DNA from: an uncultured Ferrovum sp.
Lineage (GTDB): Bacteria > Pseudomonadota > Gammaproteobacteria > Burkholderiales > Ferrovaceae
Length of the DNA stretch: 47,383 nt
Reading direction: 5' to 3'
NCBI GenBank assembly: GCA_903909215.1
Contig: CAIVUX010000003.1
Span: forward strand, 1 to 47,383
Positions within the stretch are counted from its first letter, which is position 1; each line of letters begins with the position of its first letter. The translations under genes were made by a program, and so were the position numbers. Below the pieces are notes generated by a model, which was not told the origin of the DNA, searched no databases, and saw nothing but the letters and a program-made list of their open reading frames with translations. Below, piece after piece: positions 1 to 10,143 of the stretch.

Positions 1-327
1 CCCCCCCAGGGGTCTGACCCCAATACTAACCCCAATACTGACCCCGTTGCTGACGCACCCGATCGTGAAGTGGTATTGGCCGCTATTGTGCATGAGCTTT
101 TACCCCTGTTGCATCAATTTGCCATAACTGGATTTGGGCCTTTAAAAGATGAATGGATGTCGCGCAGCATTCACCAGCACCGCATGATCCAACTCACGCT
201 CCCCGATGGGCGCATATCTACAGGGGAATCAGTAGGTGTTGATCATGATGGTGCGCTATTGCTTAAGCAAGGGGCTACCGTGCAACGCTTTTTATCTGGG
301 GAAATCTCCTTGCGAGTGCTCTCATGA
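1..327 (+). CDS. birA: Biotin--[acetyl-CoA-carboxylase] ligase BirA, C-terminal part (5' end outside window)
   Basis: The reading frame is open from the first base, so this is the end of a longer gene. From about codon 20 it reads like the end of bifunctional or monofunctional BirA: a helix ending in QFAITGFGPLKDEW, then the small SH3-like C-terminal domain with the typical GALLL and GEISLR strands. BirA joins biotin to the carrier protein of acetyl-CoA carboxylase in the cytosol. Its stop overlaps the coaX start (ATGA), and a birA-coaX pair is common in betaproteobacteria. An oddity is that codons 3-17 are built from the 13-nt repeat at 9-21 and a 12-nt tandem that gives DPNT-NPNT-DP, lying where other BirA proteins have a surface loop. 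A GTG at 70 could be mistaken for the start. Confidence 0.85.
   Translation, partial: PPQGSDPNTNPNTDPVADAPDREVVLAAIVHELLPLLHQFAITGFGPLKDEWMSRSIHQHRMIQLTLPDGRISTGESVGVDHDGALLLKQGATVQRFLSGEISLRVLS
9..45. repeat. GGGGTCTGACCCC unit followed by a 12-nt tandem, inside birA
   Basis: An exact copy of the window-wide 13-nt repeat is at 9-21. From 16 onward the sequence continues with a 12-nt period (GACCCCAATACT, AACCCCAATACT, then GACCCC). The period is a multiple of three, so the birA frame is kept. Confidence 0.85.
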
Positions 328-1037
328 AATTGGCTTTAGACATTGGCAACAGTCGCACCAAGTGGGGCCTCTTCACCAGTGAGGGCTGGGTGGATAAGGG
401 TGATTGGGAAACAACACAGTGGATGCAGCTCGCCTCACTGTTACAGCGGACACCCGCGCAGGTGATGGCGGCTCATGTGGCCGATCACGCAGTAAAGGCT
501 GGCGTTACACAGTGCTGTGCTGCGGCGGGCGTGCCCCTTCAGTGGGTTAATCCAAACGCACCTACCCCCTTATTGCACAGCCACTACGACACAGCACAAC
601 TGGGCGCTGATCGCTGGGCTGCGCTGATCGGCGCACGCACCCTGACACAAAAAAATGCCGTGGTGGTCAATGCCGGCACTGCCACAACAGTGGATGCACT
701 CAGCGCAGACGGTATATTTTTAGGGGGGTTTATATTGCCCGGCCTAACCTTAATGACGGCCGCTCTGGTTCAGGGCACTGCGCAGCTGCCGCACGACCGC
801 GGTCAATTCACCGAACTGCCTCTTAATACTGTGGATGCCATGTCCAGTGGTGCTGTTTTGGCTACCTTGGGGGCCATTGAACGCTTGGCCGCTACACTGC
901 ATGAACGCACGCAACAACCGGTTATTTGCCTATTAAGCGGCGGGGCACAAGATGAACTCATTACACGCCTCAATCTTCCGGTGTTGGCGATACAGAATTT
1001 GGTTCTAGAGGGAGTGGTCCGCCTGATGGCGGATTAA
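324..1037 (+). CDS. coaX: Type III pantothenate kinase
   Basis: Phosphorylates pantothenate, the first step of coenzyme A synthesis. The 237-residue protein has the usual type III features: the N-terminal phosphate-binding stretch DIGNSRTKWG (residues 6-15), GADRWAALIGA near residue 94, NAGTATTVD near residue 116 and GGFILPGL beyond it. It starts at an ATG overlapping the birA stop by four bases, so the two are probably translationally coupled. The end overlaps the stop of the convergent rfaE2 gene by four bases, both stops coming from one TTAA. Confidence 0.93.
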   Translation: MKLALDIGNSRTKWGLFTSEGWVDKGDWETTQWMQLASLLQRTPAQVMAAHVADHAVKAGVTQCCAAAGVPLQWVNPNAPTPLLHSHYDTAQLGADRWAALIGARTLTQKNAVVVNAGTATTVDALSADGIFLGGFILPGLTLMTAALVQGTAQLPHDRGQFTELPLNTVDAMSSGAVLATLGAIERLAATLHERTQQPVICLLSGGAQDELITRLNLPVLAIQNLVLEGVVRLMAD

Positions 1038-1522
1038 ATTCGAATGCGATGCAACAATGCGGTGGTGGAAAGTTGGTGCTCGAAGGGGATGGCCGCCACT
1101 TTACCCCCTCGAGCACGCACTTCTGCGGCACCCACGATTTGATCTAAGGGCCAATCGCCACCTTTTACCAAAATGTCCGGCAAGGATTCCAAGATACGTT
1201 GCAAGGGGGTGTCTTCATCAAACCAAGTCACCCCATCAACATCTGCCAACGCAGCCAATACGGCCATGCGGTCTTCTAAACTGTTAATGGGGCGATCATC
1301 GCCCTTACCCAAACGTTTTACGGAAGCATCCGTATTTACAGCCACCACCAGCGATGCACCCAAGGCGCGTGCTTGAGCCAAATAGGTGACATGGCCGCGA
1401 TGAAGAATATCGAATACGCCATTGGTAAACACCAAAGGGCGCGGCAACTGGTGCACACGCTCTAACCACTGGCTTGGCGCAGCGATTTTATGTTCGAAAG
1501 CGGGTATCGCAAATGTCGTCAC
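1034..1522 (-). CDS. rfaE2: D-glycero-beta-D-manno-heptose 1-phosphate adenylyltransferase (stand-alone)
   Basis: Makes ADP-heptose from heptose 1-phosphate for the inner core of lipopolysaccharide. The 162-residue protein is the cytidylyltransferase-fold half of HldE, with TNGVFDILHRGHV (nucleotide-binding HxGH type motif) near residues 33-45 and the late KGGDW motif. There is no kinase half, so a separate rfaE1 is expected elsewhere. The start is a GTG. It lies 14 bases downstream of dolP and appears to close the minus-strand yraN-gmhA-dolP-rfaE2 group; gmhA in the same group acts in the same pathway. Confidence 0.9.
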   Translation of the reverse strand: MTTFAIPAFEHKIAAPSQWLERVHQLPRPLVFTNGVFDILHRGHVTYLAQARALGASLVVAVNTDASVKRLGKGDDRPINSLEDRMAVLAALADVDGVTWFDEDTPLQRILESLPDILVKGGDWPLDQIVGAAEVRARGGKVAAIPFEHQLSTTALLHRIRI

Positions 1523-1536
1523 GATGACGCTTTAAT

Positions 1537-2256
1537 TTACTTAATGGCTTGTGCAGGTGGCAATACTTCGCTTTGCGGCGCTGGCGCTTGAACCTCTACG
1601 GGCTTACCTGATTTTGCAGGAGCATCCGTTTTGGTTGCATCCGTACTGGGTGGTGCCGACTTTTCGTTGTCAGGAATATTGGGGATATATTCAAACACTT
1701 TTACCACACGACGCACACCGGAAGTGGTGCTGGTAATGGCGCTGGCTGCATCTGCTTCAGCATGAGTTTCTAAACCCATCAAATACACCACACCGGCTTC
1801 GGTGGTAATGCTAATTTGTACCGGCACAAACTGATTATTGGCTTCGGTGAGTAAGCGCGTACGTACTTTGGTGGTCGTGAATGCATCAGTAGCCCGTTCA
1901 GAAAACGAGCTGTTACCGGCAATGGTGACTTCATTAATAACCGAGCGAATATTGGGCACAGCTTGAACCACGGCTTCCACAGCCTTACGGGTGGCTTGAT
2001 CTGGCGCTTCACCGGTTAAAAGTAAATTACGGTTAAAGCTGGTGGCGTTGACGTGTACCTTATCGCCAAACTTATCACTCACGGCATGATTGGCGCGCAG
2101 CTCAATGCCTTCATCTTCCAATTGCGCGCCCGACGTACGCCGGTCTGTAACGACCAAACCCGTTCCCACCATGCCGGTGGCAAACAATGGAAAGCATCCT
2201 TGCAAAAGAGGCAATGCGGCTACCATTAAGACCAATGGCAAAAGATTTTTTTTCAT
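1537..2256 (-). CDS. dolP: BON-domain outer-membrane lipoprotein, DolP (YraP) type
   Basis: The 239-residue protein starts with a lipoprotein signal peptide whose lipobox is LLQGC, cysteine at residue 21. Two BON domains follow (roughly residues 50-120 and 125-195); BON domains bind phospholipid surfaces. A proline- and alanine-rich tail ends the protein and is longer than in the E. coli homologue. In E. coli DolP supports outer-membrane integrity, and its gene follows yraN and diaA, as here. The start has a good AGGAGC ribosome site, and only two bases separate it from the gmhA stop. Confidence 0.87.
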   Translation of the reverse strand: MKKNLLPLVLMVAALPLLQGCFPLFATGMVGTGLVVTDRRTSGAQLEDEGIELRANHAVSDKFGDKVHVNATSFNRNLLLTGEAPDQATRKAVEAVVQAVPNIRSVINEVTIAGNSSFSERATDAFTTTKVRTRLLTEANNQFVPVQISITTEAGVVYLMGLETHAEADAASAITSTTSGVRRVVKVFEYIPNIPDNEKSAPPSTDATKTDAPAKSGKPVEVQAPAPQSEVLPPAQAIK

Positions 2257-2258
2257 GG

Positions 2259-3243
<985 letters not shown>

Positions 3244-3312
3244 GGCCCACCCCTTGCGCCTATATGCCCTAAGCGTTGAGAATGGGGCTGTTCTAAGCGA
3301 GGCGTTGCGTTC

Positions 3313-4170
3313 ATGTCCCACTCAATCGGCATTTTATTCATTGTGGCCACCCCCATTGGCAATCGGACTGATATCAGCGCGCGCGCCTTGGATACCCTGC
3401 GCACTGTAAGCTTGGTGGCTGCGGAAGACACCCGTAACTCAGGCGCTTTACTGCGCCATTACGGAATCGACACACCGCTCACCGCCCTGCACGACCATAA
3501 TGAACGCAGTGCGGCACCGGCATTGATTCAAAAACTGCAATCGGGTTTATCTGTTGCGCTGGTCAGCGACGCCGGCACCCCAGGCATCAGCGACCCCGGA
3601 GCGCTATTGGTAGATGCCGCTCTGAATGCGGGCATTACCGTCACCCCCATCCCAGGACCCAGTGCCGTCACCACATTAATGTCAGCCTGTGGGTTTTTAC
3701 AGAATTCCTTTTTGTTTGTGGGGTTTCTGCCCGCCAAGGCCTCAGCCCGTGCGCATGAATTACTGTCGTTAAAAACCCAAACGGCAACGCTGGTTTTTTA
3801 TGAAGCGCCGCATCGTATTGTGGAATGTTTGAGCGCTTTTGGGGAAGCTTTTGGCTTAGAGCGGCGTTTGGTGATTGGGCGCGAACTGACCAAGGTGTTT
3901 GAAACCGTTCACCGCTGTACTTTGGGTGAAGCCCTACTGTGGATTGAAGAGGATCCCAACCATCAACGGGGGGAGTTTGTTTTGGCCATCGAGGGGGCGC
4001 CACCGCAGGAGGCACCGGATGTCAGTACGCATGATGTGCTGCTGCAAGATTTATTAGAAAAACTATCGGTGAGTGATGCGGTGCGCCTAGCCGTTAAAAT
4101 TACCGGCGAGAATCGCAGTAAGCTGTATGCGCGGGCGCTAGAATTAACACCCAACAAAAACGATAATTAA
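3313..4170 (+). CDS. rsmI: 16S rRNA (cytidine1402-2'-O)-methyltransferase
   Basis: Methylates the ribose of C1402 in the ribosomal decoding site. The 285-residue protein has the tetrapyrrole-methylase-like fold: ATPIGN near residue 13, AAEDTR near residue 38, [12 protein letters not shown] near residue 82 and PGPSAV near residue 113. The usual leucine after ATPIGN is arginine here. It is divergent from yraN, as in many proteobacteria. The last four bases (TTAA) also provide the stop of the convergent YajQ gene. Confidence 0.93.
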   Translation: MSHSIGILFIVATPIGNRTDISARALDTLRTVSLVAAEDTRNSGALLRHYGIDTPLTALHDHNERSAAPALIQKLQSGLSVALVSDAGTPGISDPGALLVDAALNAGITVTPIPGPSAVTTLMSACGFLQNSFLFVGFLPAKASARAHELLSLKTQTATLVFYEAPHRIVECLSAFGEAFGLERRLVIGRELTKVFETVHRCTLGEALLWIEEDPNHQRGEFVLAIEGAPPQEAPDVSTHDVLLQDLLEKLSVSDAVRLAVKITGENRSKLYARALELTPNKNDN

Positions 4171-4652
4171 TCGCGAAAATTATTAAACTGTAAGGGCAGC
4201 TCTAACTTGCTGGATTTTATTAAGGCAATGGCTTCTTGCAAATTGTCGCGCTTAGGACCCGTTACGCGCACAGCATCCCCTTGAATACTGCCTTGCACCT
4301 TAAGCTTGCTCTCTTTTAAAATCTTAACAATCTTCTTCGCCAACTCCGTCTCAACCCCCACCTTTACGGTAATCAGTTGCTTCACTTTATCACCACCAAT
4401 AGCTTCAGATTTTTTGGTGTCCAACGAACGAATGTCGATGCCGCGTTTAACAAGTTTCAAGTTTAAGATTTCTTTTATTTGCTCCAACTTAAAATCATCG
4501 TCGGCAAACACGGTAAGAGTAAACTCATTTTGCTCAACCCGCGCATCCGAGCCTTTAAAATCAAAACGGGTGCTCACCTCGCGATTGACTTGCTCCACCG
4601 CGTTACGCACTTCTTGCTTATCTACTTCGGACACAATATCAAAAGATGGCAT
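4167..4652 (-). CDS. YajQ family nucleotide-binding protein
   Basis: The 161-residue protein has two tandem ferredoxin-like domains and begins [19 protein letters not shown], the family signature. Members bind cyclic di-GMP in Xanthomonas, and others have been linked to nucleic acid or temperature responses. The end, [12 protein letters not shown], is also typical. It lies 14 bases downstream of argG on the same strand and may be cotranscribed with it. Confidence 0.9.
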   Translation of the reverse strand: MPSFDIVSEVDKQEVRNAVEQVNREVSTRFDFKGSDARVEQNEFTLTVFADDDFKLEQIKEILNLKLVKRGIDIRSLDTKKSEAIGGDKVKQLITVKVGVETELAKKIVKILKESKLKVQGSIQGDAVRVTGPKRDNLQEAIALIKSSKLELPLQFNNFRD

Positions 4653-4666
4653 AGTCCCAACCTCTT

Positions 4667-5902
4667 TTATTTACCACGCTTGGCACTGGACGCGCGCAGA
4701 CGTGCGGCAATACGCAAGCGCAAAGCATTAAGCCTGATAAACCCTGCGGCATCGGACTGCTGATACGCGCCGCCATCGTCTTCAAAAGTGGAAATGTTGG
4801 CGTCAAACAGCGAATTGGTTTTGGAATCACGGCCCACCACGATCACATTGCCCTTATATAGCTTTAAGCGCACCCAACCGTTTACCACGTGCTGCGTGTC
4901 ATCGATTAATTTTTGCAAAACCAAGCGCTCCGGGCTCCACCAGTAGCCGGTGTAGATCATGGACGCGTAACGCGGCATGAGGTCATCTTTTAAATGAGCC
5001 ACTTCGCGATCTAGGGTAATGGATTCAATGGCGCGGTGCGCTTTTAACAAAATAGTGCCGCCTGGTGTTTCGTAACAGCCGCGGGATTTCATGCCCACGT
5101 AACGGTTCTCCACCAAGTCCAGACGACCGATGCCGTGCTTGCCGCCTAACCGATTGAGCTCGGTGAGGACTTGCGCGGGTGAAAGCGGTTTGCCGTTAAG
5201 CGATACCACATCCCCTTGAATAAATTCTAAATCCAAATATTCTGGCTTATCGGGCGCCGCTTCCGGAGACACCGTCCACAACCACATGTCTTCATCGGGT
5301 TCGTGGGCGGGGTCTTCTAATATTTTCCCTTCATAGGAAATGTGCAATAAGTTGGCATCCATACTGTAGGGACTGCCGCCCGATTTATGTTTCATGTCCA
5401 CGGAAATGCCATGGGTTTCGGCATACGCCACCAATTTTTCACGGGAGGTGAGATCCCATTCGCGCCAGGGAGCGATGACTTTAATGCCAGGCTCTAGGGC
5501 GTAATAACCCAGCTCAAAACGCACTTGGTCATTGCCCTTTCCGGTGGCGCCATGCGATACCGCATCCGCACCCGTTTCACGTGCAATTTCAATTTGGCGC
5601 TTGGCAATTAAAGGGCGCGCAATACTGGTGCCCAATAAATACTCACCTTCATAAATGGCATTGGCACGGAACATAGGAAACACAAAGTCGCGCACAAATT
5701 CTTCGCGCAAATCGTCAATGTAAATTTGCTTAATGCCAAATTTTTCGGCTTTGATGCGTGCCGATTCCAGTTCGCCCCCCTGACCCACGTCAGCGGTAAA
5801 TGTCACCACTTCACATTGGTAAGTGTCTTGCAGCCATTGCAAAATAACGGAAGTATCTAAACCACCGGAGTAGGCCAACACAACTTTCTTAATGTCGCTC
5901 AT
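4667..5902 (-). CDS. argG: Argininosuccinate synthase
   Basis: Joins citrulline and aspartate with ATP in the seventh step of arginine synthesis. The N-terminal P-loop AYSGGLDTS (residues 9-17) is the pyrophosphatase motif; [12 protein letters not shown] near residue 120 and [13 protein letters not shown] are conserved substrate-binding segments. The 411 residues match the usual length. An AAGGA ribosome site precedes the ATG. The gene follows argF by 14 bases in a minus-strand argD-argF-argG run. Confidence 0.95.
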   Translation of the reverse strand: MSDIKKVVLAYSGGLDTSVILQWLQDTYQCEVVTFTADVGQGGELESARIKAEKFGIKQIYIDDLREEFVRDFVFPMFRANAIYEGEYLLGTSIARPLIAKRQIEIARETGADAVSHGATGKGNDQVRFELGYYALEPGIKVIAPWREWDLTSREKLVAYAETHGISVDMKHKSGGSPYSMDANLLHISYEGKILEDPAHEPDEDMWLWTVSPEAAPDKPEYLDLEFIQGDVVSLNGKPLSPAQVLTELNRLGGKHGIGRLDLVENRYVGMKSRGCYETPGGTILLKAHRAIESITLDREVAHLKDDLMPRYASMIYTGYWWSPERLVLQKLIDDTQHVVNGWVRLKLYKGNVIVVGRDSKTNSLFDANISTFEDDGGAYQQSDAAGFIRLNALRLRIAARLRASSAKRGK

Positions 5903-5916
5903 GAATCTATTTTTCC

Positions 5917-6834
5917 TTAAGGTTTGGCTACACGGCCCAAAATTAAATATTCCATCAATGCCTTCTGAGCATGCAGGCGATTTTCTGCTTCATCCCACAC
6001 CACACTCTGAGGCCCTTCTAATACTTCTGCCGAAACCTCTTCACCGCGATGCGCAGGCAAACAATGCATGAAGAGCGCATTAGAGCGCGCCACCGCCATC
6101 ATTTCTTCATCCACCTGAAAATCCACAAAGTCCACTTTGCGCTCATTGGTTTCCGCTTCAAATCCCATGCTGGTCCACACGTCGGTGGTAACCAAATCCG
6201 CGTTCTGTGCCGCCTTCATGGGGTCTTCGAAGGTGGTGAGATGCGCAAGCTCATCCGCGGTAATTAATTCAGTATTCAATGCATACCCTTCAGGGGATGA
6301 CACGTTTAACTGGAAATCAAAAATGTGCGCCGCCTGCAACCAGGTGCTGCACATGTTGTTGCCATCGCCAATCCAGGCCACCGTTTTTCCGGTAATGGAG
6401 CCACGCCGTTCAATATAGGTAAAAACGTCAGCCAAAATTTGGCACGGATGATACTGATTGGTTAACCCGTTAATGACCGGTACGCGCGAGTAGGCCGCGA
6501 AGCGCTCAATGATAGATTGATCAAATGTGCGGATCATAACCAAATCCACCATGCGCGAAATAACCCGCGCCACATCTTCAATCGGCTCGCCGCGCCCCAA
6601 TTGAGTGTCGGTGGTGGTGAGGTTAATAGAGGATCCGCCCAACTGGTGGATGCCTGCTTCAAAAGACACGCGTGTGCGGGTGCTTTGCTTTTCAAACACC
6701 ATGGCCAGCATCCGATCTCCCAGGGGATGGTAGATGGCGTAGGCCTTAAACATGGCTTTGATGTGACGTGTGCGCTCAAACAAATACTCAAACTCTTCGC
6801 GCGTAAAATCTTTAAATTGTAAAAAGTGCTTCAT
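5917..6834 (-). CDS. argF: Ornithine carbamoyltransferase
   Basis: Makes citrulline from ornithine and carbamoyl phosphate. The 305-residue protein carries the carbamoyl-phosphate motif STRTRVSFE near residue 50, the HPCQ segment near residue 129 and the late [10 protein letters not shown] motif with its catalytic cysteine near residue 256. The ATG overlaps the argD stop by four bases (ATGA), so argD and argF are probably coupled. Confidence 0.95.
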   Translation of the reverse strand: MKHFLQFKDFTREEFEYLFERTRHIKAMFKAYAIYHPLGDRMLAMVFEKQSTRTRVSFEAGIHQLGGSSINLTTTDTQLGRGEPIEDVARVISRMVDLVMIRTFDQSIIERFAAYSRVPVINGLTNQYHPCQILADVFTYIERRGSITGKTVAWIGDGNNMCSTWLQAAHIFDFQLNVSSPEGYALNTELITADELAHLTTFEDPMKAAQNADLVTTDVWTSMGFEAETNERKVDFVDFQVDEEMMAVARSNALFMHCLPAHRGEEVSAEVLEGPQSVVWDEAENRLHAQKALMEYLILGRVAKP

Positions 6835-8009
6835 GGTGCAGTACTCAAAAACGTTTTAATCAGGGGCGCCAAGCGCATCACAATTTGGTCGGCCTCACCA
6901 TCGTTTAAAATAAGCGGGGGCAATAAACGCACCACGGTGTCGGCGGTGACGTTAATCAGCAGGCCCTTCTCTAAGGCCTGTTTCACCAATTCACCGCAGG
7001 GGCGCGCCAATTCAATACCCATCATGAGCCCTTGGCCACGAATAGCCATCACACCCGCCACGCCTGCCAGCGCTTCTGTGAAACCCGCGTGCAGCCGTTG
7101 CCCTTGGTGTTGCGCGTTTTCTAATAATTTTTCATCTTGCATGATGGAAAGCGTGGCCAATGCCGCGGCACAAACCAATGGGCCACCACCAAAGGTGGTG
7201 CCATGATTGCCCGGCTTAAACACATCACGAGCGGGACCGGCCGCCAAACAAGCGCCAATGGGGACGCCTGAACCCAATCCTTTGGCCAGCACCATGACAT
7301 CAGGAACGATTTGGGCATGCTGTGTGGCAAACCAATACCCGGTGCGACCAATACCGGTTTGCACTTCATCCACCATGTACAACCAGTCGCGTTCGCGACA
7401 CAGCTGCTGCAAACTGCGTTGGTATTCCACGTCGGCCACATTAATACCGCCCTCACCCTGAATCGGTTCGAGCAATACCGCCACAATATTGCGGTTATGT
7501 TCGGCCACGGCTTTTACTGCCGCCATGTCGTTGTAGGGAACCCGCACAAAACCCGCGAGCAGTGGCTCGAAGCCCGCTTGCGCCTTGCGACTACCAGTAG
7601 CAGAAAGCGTAGCGATGGTACGACCATGCCATGCCTTTTCCATGACCACGATCGTGGGGGTGTCGATGCCACGTTGATGACCGTACAGGCGCGCCAACTT
7701 AATAGCGGCCTCATTGGCCTCGGCACCGGAATTGCAAAAGAAAGCCTGATCCATACCCGCAAGCGCGCATAGGGCATCGGCCAATTCTTCTTGGTGCAGC
7801 ACGCGATAAATGTTGGAGGTATGAATCAGTTGCCCTGCTTGCTGGGCGATCGCTTGTACCAAACGGGGATGAGCATGGCCCAACCCATTCACGGCAATTC
7901 CCGCCAAGGCATCCAAATATTGGCGGCCGTCTACATCCCATAACCAGACGCCTTCACCGCGCTCGAAGGCCACGGGTAACCGGTTATAGGTGTTCATGAC
8001 ATGGCTCAT
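6831..8009 (-). CDS. argD: Acetylornithine aminotransferase
   Basis: A PLP-dependent class III aminotransferase for the fourth step of arginine synthesis; relatives also serve in lysine synthesis. In the 392-residue protein FFCNSGAEANEAAIK near residue 90 and MVDEVQTGIGRTG near residue 217 are family motifs, and VLAKGLGSGVPIGA holds the lysine that binds PLP. The first ATG at 8009 is used, but a second ATG four codons on is equally possible. It is the first gene of argD-argF-argG. I see no clear ArgR site upstream. Confidence 0.94.
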   Translation of the reverse strand: MSHVMNTYNRLPVAFERGEGVWLWDVDGRQYLDALAGIAVNGLGHAHPRLVQAIAQQAGQLIHTSNIYRVLHQEELADALCALAGMDQAFFCNSGAEANEAAIKLARLYGHQRGIDTPTIVVMEKAWHGRTIATLSATGSRKAQAGFEPLLAGFVRVPYNDMAAVKAVAEHNRNIVAVLLEPIQGEGGINVADVEYQRSLQQLCRERDWLYMVDEVQTGIGRTGYWFATQHAQIVPDVMVLAKGLGSGVPIGACLAAGPARDVFKPGNHGTTFGGGPLVCAAALATLSIMQDEKLLENAQHQGQRLHAGFTEALAGVAGVMAIRGQGLMMGIELARPCGELVKQALEKGLLINVTADTVVRLLPPLILNDGEADQIVMRLAPLIKTFLSTAP

Positions 8010-8054
8010 GGCTGCAATCCTAAGCGTAATGTGCTGCCTGCTCTAAAATGAAAT

Positions 8055-8080
8055 CGGCGGCGATATTTCTATCGCCGCCG
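8055..8080 (-). terminator. Probable intrinsic terminator of rpsT
   Basis: A perfect 10-bp stem (CGGCGGCGAT paired with ATCGCCGCCG) with a six-base loop lies 50 bases beyond the rpsT stop. On the minus strand it is followed by a T-rich tract (ATTTCATTTTA), as expected for termination before argD. Confidence 0.75.
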
Positions 8081-8129
8081 CCCGATCCTGCATTCTACTG
8101 TTTGCGTCCTGCTATTTGCGTCCTCGACA

Positions 8130-8396
8130 CTAGGCGGCCATGCCCTTGACTGCCGCAGAGAGTCTGCTTTTGGTGCGGGATGCGGTATTCTTGTGGATAA
8201 TTTTTTTATCCGCAATGCTATCAATAGTGCTAATGGACGCTTGAAAAACAGCCTGTGCGGCAGTCTTGTTTCCTTCGGCCACTGCTTTACGAACCTTCTT
8301 CACTGCGGTACGCAATGTGGAACGCAAAGACATGTTGTGGGCCCGTTGGGCTTGAGCCTGACGGGCACGTTTTTCAGCTTGGGCGGTATTGGCCAT
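8130..8396 (-). CDS. rpsT: 30S ribosomal protein S20
   Basis: An 88-residue basic protein that begins [19 protein letters not shown] and ends [13 protein letters not shown], the S20 pattern. It binds 16S rRNA early in small-subunit assembly. The ATG is preceded by TGGAGC. It is divergent from murJ, a widely conserved arrangement. The leader holds a short hairpin (GCGGC, six-base loop, GCCGC) about 35 bases upstream of the start. Confidence 0.96.
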   Translation of the reverse strand: MANTAQAEKRARQAQAQRAHNMSLRSTLRTAVKKVRKAVAEGNKTAAQAVFQASISTIDSIADKKIIHKNTASRTKSRLSAAVKGMAA

Positions 8397-8555
8397 GGTA
8401 ATGCTCCAGTTGCAAGAACCGCGGCTTCAATGCCGCAATTCCTTAAAGTTCTGTGGAAAACTGGGCATTCTAGGTGATTTCCTATCAAAAATCAATGGGC
8501 TCATCATTCCGCCCTCGAAGAGCCCAGGCGGGCTATGTTACCCTCTGTGACACTC

Positions 8556-10091
8556 ATGAACCTCCTTAAAGCCCTTGCCCAAACCAGCAGCATGACGCTG
8601 CTCTCACGCATCCTCGGATTTATCCGGGATGCCTCTGTTGCCCACGTATTTGGGGCCGGCGGCCTGACCGATGCCTTTTTTGTGGCTTTTCGCATCCCCA
8701 ACTTACTGCGTCGCCTGTTCGCGGAAGGGGCTTTTTCCCAAGCATTTGTCCCTATTTTGGCCGAAGCCAAGACCCGCTTAGGTGAGGAAGCGGCTCACCG
8801 CTTGGTGGACCATGTGGCCACTGCCTTGGCCTTGGTGGTGGCCCTAACATCCTTGCTGGGCGTGGTGTTTGCTCCTCAAGTGATCACTATTTCAGCCCCC
8901 GGTTTTGCCTCGGATCCTGATAAATTTGCCATTGCCTCAGACCTGTTGCGCGTTACTTTTCCTTATATTTTCTTTATTTCTATGGTGTCTTTGGCCGCCG
9001 GGGTGCTCAATACCTGGAACCGCTTCTGGGTACCCGCCTTTACCCCTGTATTGCTTAATGTCTCCTTTATTTTCTTTGCCCTCGTGGCAGCCCCCTGGTT
9101 TGACCGTCCCATCATGGCGTTGGCGTGGGGCGCTTTGGCGGGCGGTGTGCTGCAATTGCTGTTTCAAGTACCTTTTTTGCGCGGCATTCACATGTGGCCT
9201 CGTTTTCGCTGGAACCCCCGTGAACCGGGTCTGTTGCGGGTACTCAAACTGATGGGGCCCGCCGTGATTGGGGTGTCGGTAGGACAAATCAGCCTAGTGA
9301 TCAGTACTATTTTTGCCTCTTATTTGCCCACAGGCAGTGTGTCTTGGTTGTTTTATGCAGACCGTTTGATGGAATTTCCTACCGGCTTACTGGGAGCGGC
9401 CTTGGGTACCATTTTGTTACCCAGTCTGGTCAGCCATCATGCGGCGGGCGATGAAAACCGCTATTCCGGCCTCTTGGATTGGGGCTTGCGCCTTACCTTG
9501 GTGCTGACCTTGCCTGCGGCGGTGGCTATGGCTGTGGCGGGTGTGCCGCTGGTTTCCACGCTGTTCTTCCGTGGCGCTTTTCAAGCCCATGATGTGCTGA
9601 TGGTGCGCAATGCCTTAATGGCGTACAGCCTGGGTTTAACCGGCCTGATTGCCGTGAAGATTCTAGCCCCTGGTTTTTACGCCCGGCAAAACATCAAAAC
9701 ACCGGTAAAAATTGCCATTCTGGTATTGGCTGTAACACAGGTAATGAATGTGCTGTTCATGATTCCCTTTCAGCATGCGGGGTTGGCCTTGGCCACAGGA
9801 TTGGGCGCCTGCCTGAACGCGGGGCTGCTCTACCACGGCCTGCGCAGTCGCAATTTATTTCAGCCACGCCCCGGTTGGGGCCGTTTCTTCATGCAGCTCT
9901 TGTTGGCGTTGCTTGTCATGGGGGCAGTGTTGTCCTTCTTTCAAGGAGAGGAAGGGCGTTGGCTGAAGGGGGATAGTTGGCAGCATTTGCTGTGGCTAAC
10001 GCCTTTATTGCTGGGTGCTGGTTTTAGCTATCTGGCCACGCTCTGGCTGACTGGTGTGCGCTTGAGTGATTTCTCTAAGCGCGGCGCTTAG
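8556..10091 (+). CDS. murJ: Lipid II flippase MurJ
   Basis: A multi-pass inner-membrane protein (about 14 hydrophobic helices, 511 residues) of the MOP superfamily that moves lipid-linked peptidoglycan precursor across the membrane. The N-terminus MNLLKALAQTSSMTLLSRIL and the DAFFVAFRIPNLLRRLFAEG segment with its conserved arginines are typical. I chose the ATG at 8556 rather than one seven codons upstream, because family members start here. The stop TAG shares its G with the first repeat unit at 10091. Confidence 0.94.
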   Translation: MNLLKALAQTSSMTLLSRILGFIRDASVAHVFGAGGLTDAFFVAFRIPNLLRRLFAEGAFSQAFVPILAEAKTRLGEEAAHRLVDHVATALALVVALTSLLGVVFAPQVITISAPGFASDPDKFAIASDLLRVTFPYIFFISMVSLAAGVLNTWNRFWVPAFTPVLLNVSFIFFALVAAPWFDRPIMALAWGALAGGVLQLLFQVPFLRGIHMWPRFRWNPREPGLLRVLKLMGPAVIGVSVGQISLVISTIFASYLPTGSVSWLFYADRLMEFPTGLLGAALGTILLPSLVSHHAAGDENRYSGLLDWGLRLTLVLTLPAAVAMAVAGVPLVSTLFFRGAFQAHDVLMVRNALMAYSLGLTGLIAVKILAPGFYARQNIKTPVKIAILVLAVTQVMNVLFMIPFQHAGLALATGLGACLNAGLLYHGLRSRNLFQPRPGWGRFFMQLLLALLVMGAVLSFFQGEEGRWLKGDSWQHLLWLTPLLLGAGFSYLATLWLTGVRLSDFSKRGA

Positions 10092-10140
10092 GGGTCAGAC
10101 CCCATTTCTTGGGGTCAGACCCCGGGTGGGGTCTGACCCC
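10091..10140. repeat. Three 13-nt repeat units filling the murJ/cysB gap
   Basis: GGGGTCAGACCCC occurs at 10091-10103 and 10111-10123, and its complement at 10128-10140. The units make up nearly all of the DNA between the convergent stop codons of murJ and cysB. The inverted second and third units can form a 13-bp stem with a four-base loop on either strand, so a role in stopping transcription from both sides is possible. Confidence 0.9.
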
Positions 10141-10143
10141 TAG

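Noticed and set aside
8497-8525. GGGCTC/GAGCCC hairpin in the rpsT-murJ gap
   Set aside because: The stem is six base pairs with a 17-base loop and no T run; likely chance.
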